Numbered from the stretch's first letter, positions 16,747 to 25,883 are shown. The stretch is DNA of 64,000 nt from an uncultured Bacteroidales bacterium (GCA_947166105.1 CAMVCZ010000003.1:1-64000), one strand, 5' to 3'. Notes: generated by a model not told the origin, from the letters alone. Numbers and translations: made by a program.

Positions 16747-17172
16747 ATGGCTGATAAGAATCTCATGGGCACCATAGCTGGTTTGAAGCAAGTTTCCATT
16801 ATGCCAGGTGCTGTATTCATTGGTCCGTGGAAGGAGATTGACCATGACAAGTTCATTGTCATCGCAGGAGTTACCCAAGACAAGGTGCTGGCATGTTCGG
16901 TTTTGATTAATTCGCGAATCAATCCATATCTCATGCGAAGACAAAAAATGCTGGATTGCCAAGTGTATGTAAAATCGGAAAATTATGCCTTCCTGTCCCA
17001 TGATTCTTTTGTGAACTGTGCCCAACCTATGGTTGGCAACACGGAACATTTTGTAGGCGATGAATACAAGTATTGTGGATTGCTCAATGAAACCGACCTT
17101 GTCCTTGTAAGACAAAGCATTGTGGAAAGCGGACAACTTACCGATGAAGAAATCGCACGATTCAGCTTATGA
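16747..17172 (+). CDS. Putative toxin partner of the Panacea protein
   Basis: 141 residues with no family I can name with confidence. Beta-rich N-terminal half (VFIGPWKEIDHDKFIVIAGVTQDKVLACSVLINSRIN), then LDCQVYVKSENYAFLSHDSFVNCAQPM. The pattern of an exposed N-terminal strand region followed by a conserved SHDSFVNCA-type segment recalls PemK/MazF-fold RNases but is not decisive. Position directly after a Panacea antitoxin is the main reason for calling it a toxin. No signal peptide or membrane helix. Confidence 0.6.
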   Translation: MADKNLMGTIAGLKQVSIMPGAVFIGPWKEIDHDKFIVIAGVTQDKVLACSVLINSRINPYLMRRQKMLDCQVYVKSENYAFLSHDSFVNCAQPMVGNTEHFVGDEYKYCGLLNETDLVLVRQSIVESGQLTDEEIARFSL

Positions 17173-17206
17173 AGATGTCACCCAATGTATAAGAAAGATA
17201 ATTTCA

Positions 17207-17214
17207 TATTTTTG
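17207..17214 (+). promoter_or_regulatory. -7 promoter element for RNA-HTH copy 2
   Basis: TATTTTTG, about 70 bases before the structured RNA and 250 bases before the HTH ATG, so the RNA would be the leader of the HTH mRNA. Confidence 0.6.
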
Positions 17215-17284
17215 CACCCGAATACAACAACAAATTATTGCATACATGTAGAAAAGCAAAAACAACATAACCAAACATATTGAT

Positions 17285-17457
17285 AGATAGCGTTTATAGC
17301 TGTCCTTGGGTTCTAAAATTCCACCCGTCCTCCTTTTTGGGAGGACAACCCTATCAAGGTTAGTTATGAAATGCCGTACTTGGTACGGCGTGGAATGACT
17401 TGTTAGATAGGTAGGGCGTGGAATCCCTTGAACCCAAGCAAGAAACAAATTCCACGC
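17285..17457 (+). ncRNA. Structured RNA element, copy 2
   Basis: Same fold as copy 1 with compensating changes: CTTGGGTTC (17305) with GAACCCAAG (17430); ATTCCAC with GTGGAAT; hairpin GTCCTCC...GGAGGAC (17327-17346); CCTATC (17350) with GATAGG (17406); hairpin GCCGTA-CTTGG-TACGGC (17373-17389). Single-stranded stretches such as AGATAGCGTTT and AATGACTTGTTAGA are conserved between copies. The alternative pairing of GCGTGGAA with TTCCACGC before the ATG is also kept. Confidence 0.75.
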
Positions 17458-17464
17458 TTTTATT

Positions 17465-17680
17465 ATGTCGAAGGTCAAGGAGGTACATATCGGGAACAGG
17501 ATTAAGGCCGTGCTGAAGCAGCAGGGCAGAACCACGGTTTGGCTCGCCAAACAGATTCCTTGCACGCCCAACCATTTGTATAAGGTGTATGCCAATGCCT
17601 CAATTAATACTGACCTGCTGAAGCGCATTTCCGAGATTTTGGATTACAACTTTTTTGGAGAGTTTATCCAAAATGGATAG
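17465..17680 (+). CDS. Small HTH (XRE/Cro-like) protein, copy 2
   Basis: 71 residues, identical in DNA and protein to the gene at 15902-16117. It sits downstream of the toxin-antitoxin pair, with its own promoter and structured leader. Identity over 246 bp while the leader differs implies recent gene conversion or selection acting differently on the two parts. Confidence 0.85.
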   Translation: MSKVKEVHIGNRIKAVLKQQGRTTVWLAKQIPCTPNHLYKVYANASINTDLLKRISEILDYNFFGEFIQNG

Positions 17681-17697
17681 GTTTTTCAAATGAAAAC

Positions 17698-17720
17698 AGA
17701 TAGGTTTTTCTATCTTTTAT
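17698..17720 (+). terminator. Possible terminator after HTH copy 2
   Basis: Stem AGATAG/CTATCT with a six-base loop, followed by TTTAT. Confidence 0.4.
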
Positions 17721-17805
17721 GGATGGTATAAAACATTGGTTTCCAAAGAAAAAGGATTTTACTTTGTGTTTTGATTATTTAAGTTAAATTCTAAATTCTA
17801 ATGTT

Positions 17806-20800
17806 ATGAGTATTAAATCTTTACCTTTGAAAAGGGCGGTTCGTACTGCCCTGCTTGCCCTGCTGCTGGGGGCGGCGGGAATGACAAAAGGCTATGCCTA
17901 CGACTTCTCGGCGGTTTGTCCGACAGGACAGACCTTGTACTACGACATTACCGATGCCACTAACCACTATGTGGGATTGGTTGCTCCTGGTGGAACCAGT
18001 TATTCTGGATTCACTAGACCTACTGGTGATATTGTATTGCCAGAAAGTGTCCAAAACAGTGGAGTCACTTATACGGTGACCACGATAGATGATTATGCTT
18101 TTTATTATTGCAGCGGTTTGACGGGCAGCCTGACTATCCCCAATTCCGTGACTTCGATAGGCAATTATGCTTTCTATGGTTGCAGTGGCTTGACGGGCAG
18201 CCTGACCATTGGCAATTCTGTGACTACAATAGGCAATTATGCTTTCTACAATTGCAGCGGTTTCACGGGTAGCCTGACCATCCCCAATTCCGTGACCACA
18301 ATAGGCAACTCTGCTTTTTCTGGTTTTTCTGGTTGTAGCGGTTTCACTGGCAGCCTAACCATCGGCAATTCCGTGACCACAATAGGCAACTCTGCTTTTT
18401 CTGGTTGTAGCGGTTTCACTGGCAGCCTGACCATTCCCAATTCCGTGACTTCGATAGGCAATGGTGCTTTCTTTGGTTGCAGCGGTTTCACGGGCAGCCT
18501 AACCATCGGCAATTCCGTGACCACAATAGGCAACTCTGCTTTTTCTGGTTGTAGCGGTTTCACTGGCAGCCTAACCATCCCCAGTTCCGTGACATCTATA
18601 GGCAATTCTGCTTTTTCTGGTTGTAGCGGTTTCACTGGCAGCCTAACCATCCCCAGTTCCGTGACATCTATAGGCAATTCTGCTTTCTCTAATTGCAGCG
18701 GCTATACGGAAGTGTTTTACAACGCTACAAATTGCGCGGATGCAGATAGTTATAGTTCACCGTTCAAGGGTTGTAGTGGTACACTTGTCATTGGCAACAA
18801 TGTGGAAAGAATTCCTTCTAATATGTTCTCAAGAGGCGGCTTCACTGGCAGCTTGACCATCCCCAATTCCGTGACTTCGATAGGCAATGGTGCTTTCTAT
18901 TATTGCAGCGGCTTGACGGGCAGCCTGACCATCCCCAATTCCGTGACCTCGATAGGCTATACTGCTTTTTGTGGTTGTAGCGGCTTCACTGGCAACCTAA
19001 TTATTCCCAATTCCGTGACCACGATAAATGGTAGTGTTTTCCAACTTTGCAGCGGCTTGACGGGCAGCCTGACCATCCCCAATTCCGTGACTTCGATAGG
19101 AGGAATGGCTTTCTATGGTTGCAGCGGTTTCACAGGCAGCCTAACCATCCCCAATTCCGTGACTTCGATAGGCAGCGATGCTTTCTCTGGTTGCAGTTTT
19201 ATTGGGTTGGATATTGATATGATAAATATTCCTGATAATTTTAGAGGCAAAGGGGGGACTTATTCAGGCTCATTGACTATTGGCAATTCCGTAACCACGA
19301 TAGGCAATTCTGCTTTTTCAGGTTGCAGTGGCTTCACGGGCAGTTTGACCATCCCAAATTCCGTGACCACGATAGGCAATTCTGCTTTTTCAGGTTGCAG
19401 CGGTTTCACGGGCAGTTTGACCATCCCAAATTCCGTGACCACGATAGGCAATTCTGCTTTTTCAGGTTGCAACCATATTTCTGTTATTATTAGTTTTGCA
19501 GAAACGCCTCCTTCATGCGGCAATGATGCTTTCGGCTCTTGGATTGCATCGCCTATAGTGTACGTCCCATGCGGCTTTAGTGAAGCTTATTCATCCATTT
19601 CTTGGGGAGGTTTCAACAACTTCTATGGATTGTGTCAAGGTTCGGTCACCGTGGTCGCTGATCCGGAAAATGGAGGCACGGTGAGCGGCGGCGGCACTTT
19701 CGAAGGTGGGGAGCAATGCACCGTGACGGCCACAGCCAACGATGGCTATACATTTGAGCATTGGGAATTAGACGGTGTATGGGTTTCCTCCGATGTTGAA
19801 TACGCTTTCATTGTGGGTGGTGATATGGTTTTGACTGCCCATTTCGTGTCGGACGACAACATTGTCTTTGCCGATGCCAATGTGAAAAGCATTTGCATTG
19901 CCCATTGGGACACCAATGGCGATGGCGAATTGGGTTACGAAGAAGCGGCTTCGGTGACAAGTTTGGGCAATTATTTCCGAAACAATAAGCAAATCACTTC
20001 ATTTGAAGAATTGCAATACTTTGTCGGATTGTCTTCCATCGGCAGTTACGAATTCTATGGCTGCTCTAATTTGGGCAGCCTGACCATCCCCAATTCCGTG
20101 ACTTCGATAGGAGGAATGGCTTTCTATGGTTGCAGCGGCTTGGTGGGCGTATCTTATACAGGCAGCATTGGGCAATGGTGCACCATTTCGTTTAGTTCTC
20201 AGTCTAATCCACTTAATTATGCCCATAACTTATACGTTGACAATGTCTTGGTAACCGATTTGGTGATTCCCGAAGGTGTAACCGAGATTAAGAGTTATGC
20301 GTTTTACGGAGCTACATGTCTTACTTCCTTGACTCTCCCAAATTCCTTGACCACGATAGGCCAAGATGCTTTCTCTGGTTGCAGCGGCTTGACGGGTGTA
20401 TATTACGAAGGCAGCATTGGGCAATGGTGCACCATTTCGTTTAGTTCTCAGTCTAATCCACTTAATTATGCCCATAACTTATACGTTGACAATGTCTTGG
20501 TAACCGATTTGGTGATTCCCGAAGGTGTAACCGAGATTAAGAGTTATGCGTTTTACGGAGCTACATGTCTTACTTCCTTGACTCTCCCCAATTCCGTGAC
20601 TTCGATAGGAGGATTGGCTTTCTATGGTTGCAGCGGCTTGACGGGCAACCTAACCATCGGCAATTCCGTGACCACGATAGGCTATTATGCATTTTACGGA
20701 GCTACAAGTCTTACTTCCTTGACTCTCCCCAATTCCGTGACATCGATTGAGAGTGATGCTTTCGGCGATTGCAGCGGCTTGGTGGGCGTATCTTATACAG

Positions 20801-23142
20801 GCAGCATTGGGCAATGGTGCACCATTTCGTTTAGTTCTCAGTCTAATCCACTTAATTATGCCCATAACTTATACGTTGACAATGTCTTGGTAACCGATTT
20901 GGTGATTCCCGAAGGTGTAACCGAGATTAAGAGTTATGCGTTTTACGGAGCTACATGTCTTACTTCCTTGACTCTCCCAAATTCCTTGACCACGATAGGC
21001 TATGATGCTTTTTATGGTTGCAGCGGCTTGATGGGCGATTTGGTCATCCCCAATTCCGTGACCGAAATAGGTGCTGGTGCTTTTTCAGGTTGCAGCGGCC
21101 TGACGGGCAGCCTGACTATCGGCAATTCAATGGAGACGCTTGATCTTACATGTTTTGAAAATTGCAATTTTACGGGAAGATTGACCATCGGCAGTTCTGT
21201 GACAACAATTTACGACATTAATTATGGATGGGAGTATAAACAGTCACGTCAAAACTGGGGCTTCACAGAAATCCATTCAAAGAATGCCACCCCACCTGTT
21301 TTTAACACAGAATACCCATATTATGGAAAACCTGAAAACTCAGAATACGAGGTGCTAAACGGCGTGAGTCGCTCCGTTCCCGTATATGTGCCTTGCGGAG
21401 CAACGGAAGCTTATAGCAATGCCGATGTTTGGTCAGAGTTCACAAACTATCAGGAGATACCAGCATCGATTGTCGTAAAGTCCAACTCGGAGAACCTTGG
21501 CTATGCCGAGATTATCCAATATGGCACCTGCGAAAATCCCGAAAGCATAGTGGAGGCTTATCCATATTATTCAGAGTTTACAGACCAATCCTATGAGTTC
21601 ATCAATTGGACGGTAGACGGCGAAGTGGTTTCCACCAATCCTTATTATTCTTTCGAACTTACCGAAGACATCACTTTGGTGGCCAACTTCGGGTCTAGCT
21701 ACAGTTATGTCTTTGTGGGTGGAAACTCAAGCCTTTGGAGCAATGCAGAGAACTGGCTGCAGCAGGAACTGCCTGATGAGTTTTCAACAGTGGAAATTCT
21801 CGCCAATGTATACGTGAATGGAGAAGCGACAGTTGCGAATGTCAACCTATCGTATGGAATAGTGATGACGATTCAGCCAGAAGGTGTGCTTACCGTAACC
21901 GAGTCACTCAATAGTTCTTCGGATTGGGAGCCTTCTGTTATCATTGAAGACGGTGGACAACTCTATCATCCCAACGAAGGTGTCACTGCAACGGTTAAGA
22001 AAACGATAACGCCCTATACTTCTGGCACGAAGAACGGCTGGCATTTGATTGCTAATCCATTGTCCTACAATGCATATATCTATGACATTGAAAACCTGAC
22101 GAGCAACGAATATGACCTTTATTATTATGACGAGCCGTCCGTTTATTGGATTAATCAAGAAGATGGTAACAACTATTATGAAGAGATGGAAGTTGGGAAA
22201 GGCTATTTGTATGGCAACAACCAAAATGTCACCTTAAGTTTCTCTGGTTATCTCCAAAACGGCTCCGCCACAGTCAATGTGCCTTTGTCATATACGACAG
22301 GCCACGCCTTGCAAGGCTTCAACCTCGTGGGCAACCCGTTTGCGCACAATGTCACCTCGTATGCTTCCGAGAACGTGGCCAACGGCTGCTATGTGATGAA
22401 CGAGGCAAAGGACGACCTCATCGTGAGTGAGATTTCAGAAGAGAATCCGCTGAAACCCGCCGAGGGCTTCTTCGTGAAAGCCACGGCTGCTGGCGCTTCC
22501 ATCACTTTCAACCCGGGTCGTGGCTCAACGGCAACACAAAGCGGCACCATCCGTGTGGAGTTGGTGGAGAATGACAAACTCATCGACCGTCTCCTTGTGA
22601 AAACCGCCGAGGGGCAGCCTTTGGAGAAATTCTCCCTCAACGAGAGAAGGACAAGACTTTTCGCACAAGGTGAGCGTCAGGAATTAGCCATCGTGCCTTG
22701 CGAGGGCAATGAGCAGGCTGTCAATTTCAAAGCCGCCAAGAACGGCCAATACACCATCTCCGTGAATGCTGACGGCATGGATTTCAGCTATCTGCATCTC
22801 ATCGACAACCTCACGGGTGCGGATGTTGACCTGCTGGCTGAACCAAGCTATACCTTTGATGCCAAAACGAGCGATTATGCTTCGAGGTTCTTGTTGCGGT
22901 TTATTCCGAAAGACGGCTCTTCGACAAGCTCAGAGACCTTCGCTTTCATCAGCAACGGGAATATTATCATCACTGAAGCGGATACTAATTCCACGTTGCA
23001 GATTGTTGATGTGACGGGTCGTGTGGTCGTTAGTTCTGACGCGGCACGCAATGTCTCTACCAGCGGAATGTCGGCGGGTGTGTACGTTTTGCGTCTTATC
23101 AACGGCAACGATGTTAGGACGCAGAAAATTGTGGTGGAATAA
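17806..23142 (+). CDS. Giant BspA-like leucine-rich repeat surface protein with T9SS sorting domain
   Basis: 1778 residues. A signal peptide (about residues 1-32) precedes a long array of 23-24-residue LRR_5/BspA repeats (SLTIPNSVTSIGNSAFSGCSGFTG). A divergent InlB B-repeat-like segment (NGGTVSGGGTFEGGEQCTVT) lies near residue 625. A Ca-binding-like loop DTNGDGELGYEEA is near residue 702, followed by more LRRs with three nearly identical 178-bp modules, a second B-repeat-like segment, a beta-rich region, and a C-terminal sorting domain (STLQIVDVTGRVV ... GVYVLRLINGN ... QKIVVE). BspA proteins mediate adhesion. A dispersed repeat (22915-22938) is read in frame near the C-terminus. Confidence 0.92.
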   Translation: MSIKSLPLKRAVRTALLALLLGAAGMTKGYAYDFSAVCPTGQTLYYDITDATNHYVGLVAPGGTSYSGFTRPTGDIVLPESVQNSGVTYTVTTIDDYAFYYCSGLTGSLTIPNSVTSIGNYAFYGCSGLTGSLTIGNSVTTIGNYAFYNCSGFTGSLTIPNSVTTIGNSAFSGFSGCSGFTGSLTIGNSVTTIGNSAFSGCSGFTGSLTIPNSVTSIGNGAFFGCSGFTGSLTIGNSVTTIGNSAFSGCSGFTGSLTIPSSVTSIGNSAFSGCSGFTGSLTIPSSVTSIGNSAFSNCSGYTEVFYNATNCADADSYSSPFKGCSGTLVIGNNVERIPSNMFSRGGFTGSLTIPNSVTSIGNGAFYYCSGLTGSLTIPNSVTSIGYTAFCGCSGFTGNLIIPNSVTTINGSVFQLCSGLTGSLTIPNSVTSIGGMAFYGCSGFTGSLTIPNSVTSIGSDAFSGCSFIGLDIDMINIPDNFRGKGGTYSGSLTIGNSVTTIGNSAFSGCSGFTGSLTIPNSVTTIGNSAFSGCSGFTGSLTIPNSVTTIGNSAFSGCNHISVIISFAETPPSCGNDAFGSWIASPIVYVPCGFSEAYSSISWGGFNNFYGLCQGSVTVVADPENGGTVSGGGTFEGGEQCTVTATANDGYTFEHWELDGVWVSSDVEYAFIVGGDMVLTAHFVSDDNIVFADANVKSICIAHWDTNGDGELGYEEAASVTSLGNYFRNNKQITSFEELQYFVGLSSIGSYEFYGCSNLGSLTIPNSVTSIGGMAFYGCSGLVGVSYTGSIGQWCTISFSSQSNPLNYAHNLYVDNVLVTDLVIPEGVTEIKSYAFYGATCLTSLTLPNSLTTIGQDAFSGCSGLTGVYYEGSIGQWCTISFSSQSNPLNYAHNLYVDNVLVTDLVIPEGVTEIKSYAFYGATCLTSLTLPNSVTSIGGLAFYGCSGLTGNLTIGNSVTTIGYYAFYGATSLTSLTLPNSVTSIESDAFGDCSGLVGVSYTGSIGQWCTISFSSQSNPLNYAHNLYVDNVLVTDLVIPEGVTEIKSYAFYGATCLTSLTLPNSLTTIGYDAFYGCSGLMGDLVIPNSVTEIGAGAFSGCSGLTGSLTIGNSMETLDLTCFENCNFTGRLTIGSSVTTIYDINYGWEYKQSRQNWGFTEIHSKNATPPVFNTEYPYYGKPENSEYEVLNGVSRSVPVYVPCGATEAYSNADVWSEFTNYQEIPASIVVKSNSENLGYAEIIQYGTCENPESIVEAYPYYSEFTDQSYEFINWTVDGEVVSTNPYYSFELTEDITLVANFGSSYSYVFVGGNSSLWSNAENWLQQELPDEFSTVEILANVYVNGEATVANVNLSYGIVMTIQPEGVLTVTESLNSSSDWEPSVIIEDGGQLYHPNEGVTATVKKTITPYTSGTKNGWHLIANPLSYNAYIYDIENLTSNEYDLYYYDEPSVYWINQEDGNNYYEEMEVGKGYLYGNNQNVTLSFSGYLQNGSATVNVPLSYTTGHALQGFNLVGNPFAHNVTSYASENVANGCYVMNEAKDDLIVSEISEENPLKPAEGFFVKATAAGASITFNPGRGSTATQSGTIRVELVENDKLIDRLLVKTAEGQPLEKFSLNERRTRLFAQGERQELAIVPCEGNEQAVNFKAAKNGQYTISVNADGMDFSYLHLIDNLTGADVDLLAEPSYTFDAKTSDYASRFLLRFIPKDGSSTSSETFAFISNGNIIITEADTNSTLQIVDVTGRVVVSSDAARNVSTSGMSAGVYVLRLINGNDVRTQKIVVE
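20161..20338 (+). repeat. Intragenic 178-bp module, copy 1
   Basis: Encodes GSIGQWCTISFSSQSNPLNY and the following LRR. Nearly identical to 20410-20587 and 20800-20977, with divergent LRR units between them. Confidence 0.85.
20410..20587 (+). repeat. Intragenic 178-bp module, copy 2
   Basis: Copy of 20161-20338, offset 249 bases. Confidence 0.85.
20800..20977 (+). repeat. Intragenic 178-bp module, copy 3
   Basis: Copy of 20161-20338, offset 639 bases. Confidence 0.85.
22915..22938 (+). repeat. Dispersed palindromic repeat, copy D (intragenic)
   Basis: Core TTCGACAAGCTCAG, read in frame as GSSTSSET in the linker before the sorting domain of the BspA-like protein. Confidence 0.75.
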
Positions 23143-23152
23143 ACGATGGTGT

Positions 23153-23229
23153 TTGTAGGGCTGTCGTATTACGGTAGCCGCACCCGATCGGTTATATGAT
23201 GCGGCTGTCACATTGTGACAGCCCTACAA
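23153..23229. repeat. 77-bp inverted-repeat element, copy 1
   Basis: 13-bp perfect arms TTGTAGGGCTGTC / GACAGCCCTACAA, with inner complementary GCCGCA/TGCGGC. It lies 10 bases after the BspA-like gene. Related copies follow the T9SS genes ending at 41163 and 43759. It may work as a hairpin terminator or be a MITE-like element. Confidence 0.8.
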
Positions 23230-23284
23230 GGCCAAACAAACCGTTTTGAATCTTTAAATATTTGAATTTTAAATCAATGGAAAT

Positions 23285-23545
23285 ATGAAAAAACTATCAA
23301 TAACAATCGCAATCCTTCTCGGAATGAGTATTACAGCCTTCGCCGCCCCCGATGGCGGTGGATTGTTCCAACGTGGAATGGTTCCCGATGAGGAATATTT
23401 TGGCTCCCGCATTAATGAAAGGCCAATAATGCCATATCACGAACTGAATACCAACCAACCAGCCAGCACTCCCTTGGGCAGCGGCATTGCCGTTCTATTA
23501 GGTCTTGGGGCGGCTTATCTTGCTGGCAAGAAACGCAAGGAATAA
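23285..23545 (+). CDS. Small exported protein with C-terminal anchor
   Basis: 86 residues: a signal peptide (MKKLSITIAILLGMSITAFA), a short polar middle, then PLGSG, a hydrophobic helix (IAVLLGLGAAYLAG) and a basic end KKRKE. This three-part C-terminus resembles CTERM/LPXTG-like anchoring signals, but no sortase or exosortase gene is in the window, so any processing is speculation. A paralogue's C-terminus is at 1-48. It lies downstream of the BspA-like gene, with a good terminator after it. Confidence 0.7.
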   Translation: MKKLSITIAILLGMSITAFAAPDGGGLFQRGMVPDEEYFGSRINERPIMPYHELNTNQPASTPLGSGIAVLLGLGAAYLAGKKRKE

Positions 23546-23564
23546 TGAATTTAGGTTAATGTTA

Positions 23565-23599
23565 AACAGCGCATCCGAACACTTCGGGTGCGCTGTTTT
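23565..23599 (+). terminator. Terminator of the small anchored-protein gene
   Basis: 15-bp stem AACAGCGCATCCGAA / TTCGGGTGCGCTGTT (one G-T pair), three-base loop, short T-run. Confidence 0.8.
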
Positions 23600-23730
23600 G
23601 CATTTGTCAAAGAACGATGCTTAATTCCTCCCGCAGCAGTTACTAGGTCAACAGTATGTTCATAACGGATGGATTTGGCGCAAAAACATGAAATTCTGAT
23701 GTATCAATGGGCGCATTGAGCAAAAACGAT

Positions 23731-23738
23731 TATCTTTG
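23731..23738 (+). promoter_or_regulatory. -7 promoter element for the hexosaminidase gene
   Basis: TATCTTTG, 22 bases before the ATG. Confidence 0.7.
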
Positions 23739-23760
23739 CCCCGATTAAACACTATTTATC

Positions 23761-25866
23761 ATGAAAAAACTATCTCTTTTATGCCTTGCGGCAATCTTGC
23801 TGTCAGCCTGCCGACAGCCAATCCCCGAAGCCCATTACGACATCATTCCGCAGCCTCATGAGGTCGGATCAAGTTTTACATTGCAGGAGGAAACTACGGT
23901 TTATTATCAGGATGGGCTCCAGCGCGAAGCGCAATTCCTCAGCGAATATGTGAACGACATTATTGGCTATGCCTTGAACCAACAAGTATATCAAGACCAA
24001 ACTGATGGCATCGTGCTGAAGGTTGTTCCAGAGGATTTCGAGCAGTCTGAGGCTTACGAAATCAATGTTACGCCGAAACAAGTCACTGTGAAAGGCTCTG
24101 ATGCGGCAGGTGTGTTCTATGGCATCCAAACCTTGCGTAAAAGCTTGCCAATAGGGGAAAAGTCGGATAAGGTGGCCTTCCCATGCGGCACCATCCGCGA
24201 TTGGCCGAAATTCGCCTATCGTGGTATGCTCCTCGATGTGTGCCGCCACTATATGGACTTGGATTCGGTGAAGATTTATTTGGACATGATGGCTTTGCAC
24301 AACATGAACCAGTTCCACATTCACCTGTCGGAAGACCAAGGCTGGCGCATCGAAATCAAGCAATATCCCGAACTGACCGAGATCGGAGCCTATCGCGACG
24401 GAACCGTCCTCGGTCGAAACAGCAGGGATTATGACACTATCCGCCACGGTGGTTTCTACACCCAAGAAGAGCTTCGTGACCTCATCCAGTATGCCGCCGA
24501 GCGCCACATCAACATCATCCCCGAAATCGACCTGCCGGGACACATGCAGGCTGCCTTGGCTTGCTATCCCCAATTGGGCTGCAAGGGTGGCCCATACAAG
24601 GTGTGGCGACGCTGGGGCGTATCAGCTGAAGTGCTTTGTGCTGGCAACGAGGAAGCCATGCAATTCGCTGAAAACGTGCTCAATGAAGTGATGGATGTGT
24701 TTCCCTCACCCTATATCCACATTGGTGGTGATGAATGTCCCAAGTTGCGTTGGGAGCAATGCCCGAAGTGTCAGGCCAAGATTAAGGAATTGGGACTGAA
24801 AGCGGACGACAAGTTTTCCGCCGAGGATTATCTTCAAAGCTATGTGATGAACCGCATGGCGAAGGTGGTGGAAGCCCGTGGTCGCCGCGTGATTGGTTGG
24901 GACGAGATTTTGGAAGGCGATGTTTCTCAAAACACGATTATTATGAGTTGGCGTGGCACTGAAGGCGGCATCGAGGCGGCCCAAAAAGGTCACGATGTGA
25001 TTATGACGCCGCAGAACTATATGTATTTCAACTATTACCAAAGCGATGACATTGCCAACGAGCCTTTGAGCAACGGAGGCTATCTGCCAGTAGAATATGT
25101 GTATGACTATCAGCCACTTCCGAAGGAACTGACCACCGAGCAGCAACAACACATCATCGGTGTGCAGGCCAACATCTGGACGGAATACATCGCTTCGTTC
25201 AGCCATGTTCAGTATATGGCTCTGCCTCGTATGGCAGCCTTGGCCGAACTGCAATGGAACAATCCCGATGAGCGTGATTATGAGGCTTTTGTGGAGCGTT
25301 GCAAACACATGGCGCAGCTTTACGACTTGTATCATTATCGCTATGCCAAGCACATTTTTGAGCCTCAGATTTGGACAGACACAGTGGCTCCGAATCTTGT
25401 AACTGGCAAACCCATCGTGTTGCGCGAGCAGCCCAATGAGCAATATGCCTACAAGGGCGCTCCTATGCTTAATGATGGCAATTTGGGACGAGGTGTTTAT
25501 AACTCAGGGCTTTGGTTGGGCTTTTGGGGCAAAACTTTGGATGCCGTCGTCGATTTGGAGCAACCTGCCAAGATGCAACATGTCCGCTTTCGTGCGCTTG
25601 TTGACAAAGGCACATGGATCTACAACCCGCGCCAAGTCAAGGTGTTGGTTTCAGATGATGGTGAGAACTTCCGCGAAGTGGCTGAAAAGGACATCCCGAT
25701 TTCCACTTGGCACGACAAGGATGGTATTTTCACTTACGAATTGGATTTCAAGCCTGTAGCGGCGCGTTATGTTGAGGTCGTGATTGCAGGCTACGATTTG
25801 CCTGAAGACCATGACGGCTTCGGCCATCCTGCTTGGATTTTCGTGGATGAGATAGAGGTTTGGTAA
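23761..25866 (+). CDS. Beta-N-acetylhexosaminidase lipoprotein (GH20)
   Basis: 701 residues. A lipoprotein signal ends at LLSAC (Cys 17). A GH20b-type N-terminal domain (YDIIPQPHEV ... AGVFYGIQTLRK) precedes the GH20 barrel (RGMLLDVCRHYM, HIHLSEDQGWRIEIKQYPEL). The catalytic pair is D324-E325 in HIGGDECP. The C-terminal domain (GTWIYNPRQVKVLVSDDGENF) is of the chitobiase/carbohydrate-binding type. It releases terminal GlcNAc/GalNAc from glycans at the cell surface or in the periplasm, fitting mucin or host-glycan use, as does the broken sialidase gene at 32394. Confidence 0.95.
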   Translation: MKKLSLLCLAAILLSACRQPIPEAHYDIIPQPHEVGSSFTLQEETTVYYQDGLQREAQFLSEYVNDIIGYALNQQVYQDQTDGIVLKVVPEDFEQSEAYEINVTPKQVTVKGSDAAGVFYGIQTLRKSLPIGEKSDKVAFPCGTIRDWPKFAYRGMLLDVCRHYMDLDSVKIYLDMMALHNMNQFHIHLSEDQGWRIEIKQYPELTEIGAYRDGTVLGRNSRDYDTIRHGGFYTQEELRDLIQYAAERHINIIPEIDLPGHMQAALACYPQLGCKGGPYKVWRRWGVSAEVLCAGNEEAMQFAENVLNEVMDVFPSPYIHIGGDECPKLRWEQCPKCQAKIKELGLKADDKFSAEDYLQSYVMNRMAKVVEARGRRVIGWDEILEGDVSQNTIIMSWRGTEGGIEAAQKGHDVIMTPQNYMYFNYYQSDDIANEPLSNGGYLPVEYVYDYQPLPKELTTEQQQHIIGVQANIWTEYIASFSHVQYMALPRMAALAELQWNNPDERDYEAFVERCKHMAQLYDLYHYRYAKHIFEPQIWTDTVAPNLVTGKPIVLREQPNEQYAYKGAPMLNDGNLGRGVYNSGLWLGFWGKTLDAVVDLEQPAKMQHVRFRALVDKGTWIYNPRQVKVLVSDDGENFREVAEKDIPISTWHDKDGIFTYELDFKPVAARYVEVVIAGYDLPEDHDGFGHPAWIFVDEIEVW

Positions 25867-25883
25867 ACAAACTGCTGTCAAAG

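Larger units (their letters stand above)
17266..17680 (+). repeat. Direct repeat unit 2 (RNA + HTH gene)
   Basis: Second copy of the unit at 15710-16117, same orientation; the last 246 bp are identical and the RNA part is diverged. Confidence 0.85.

Noticed and set aside
15710-17680. Composite transposon formed by the two repeat units
   Set aside because: There is no transposase, terminal inverted repeat or clear target-site duplication; the units are better described as duplicated RNA-HTH genes.
18100-21100. Repeats in the giant gene as a CRISPR or satellite array
   Set aside because: They are codon-phased leucine-rich repeats of 23-24 residues in a continuous reading frame.
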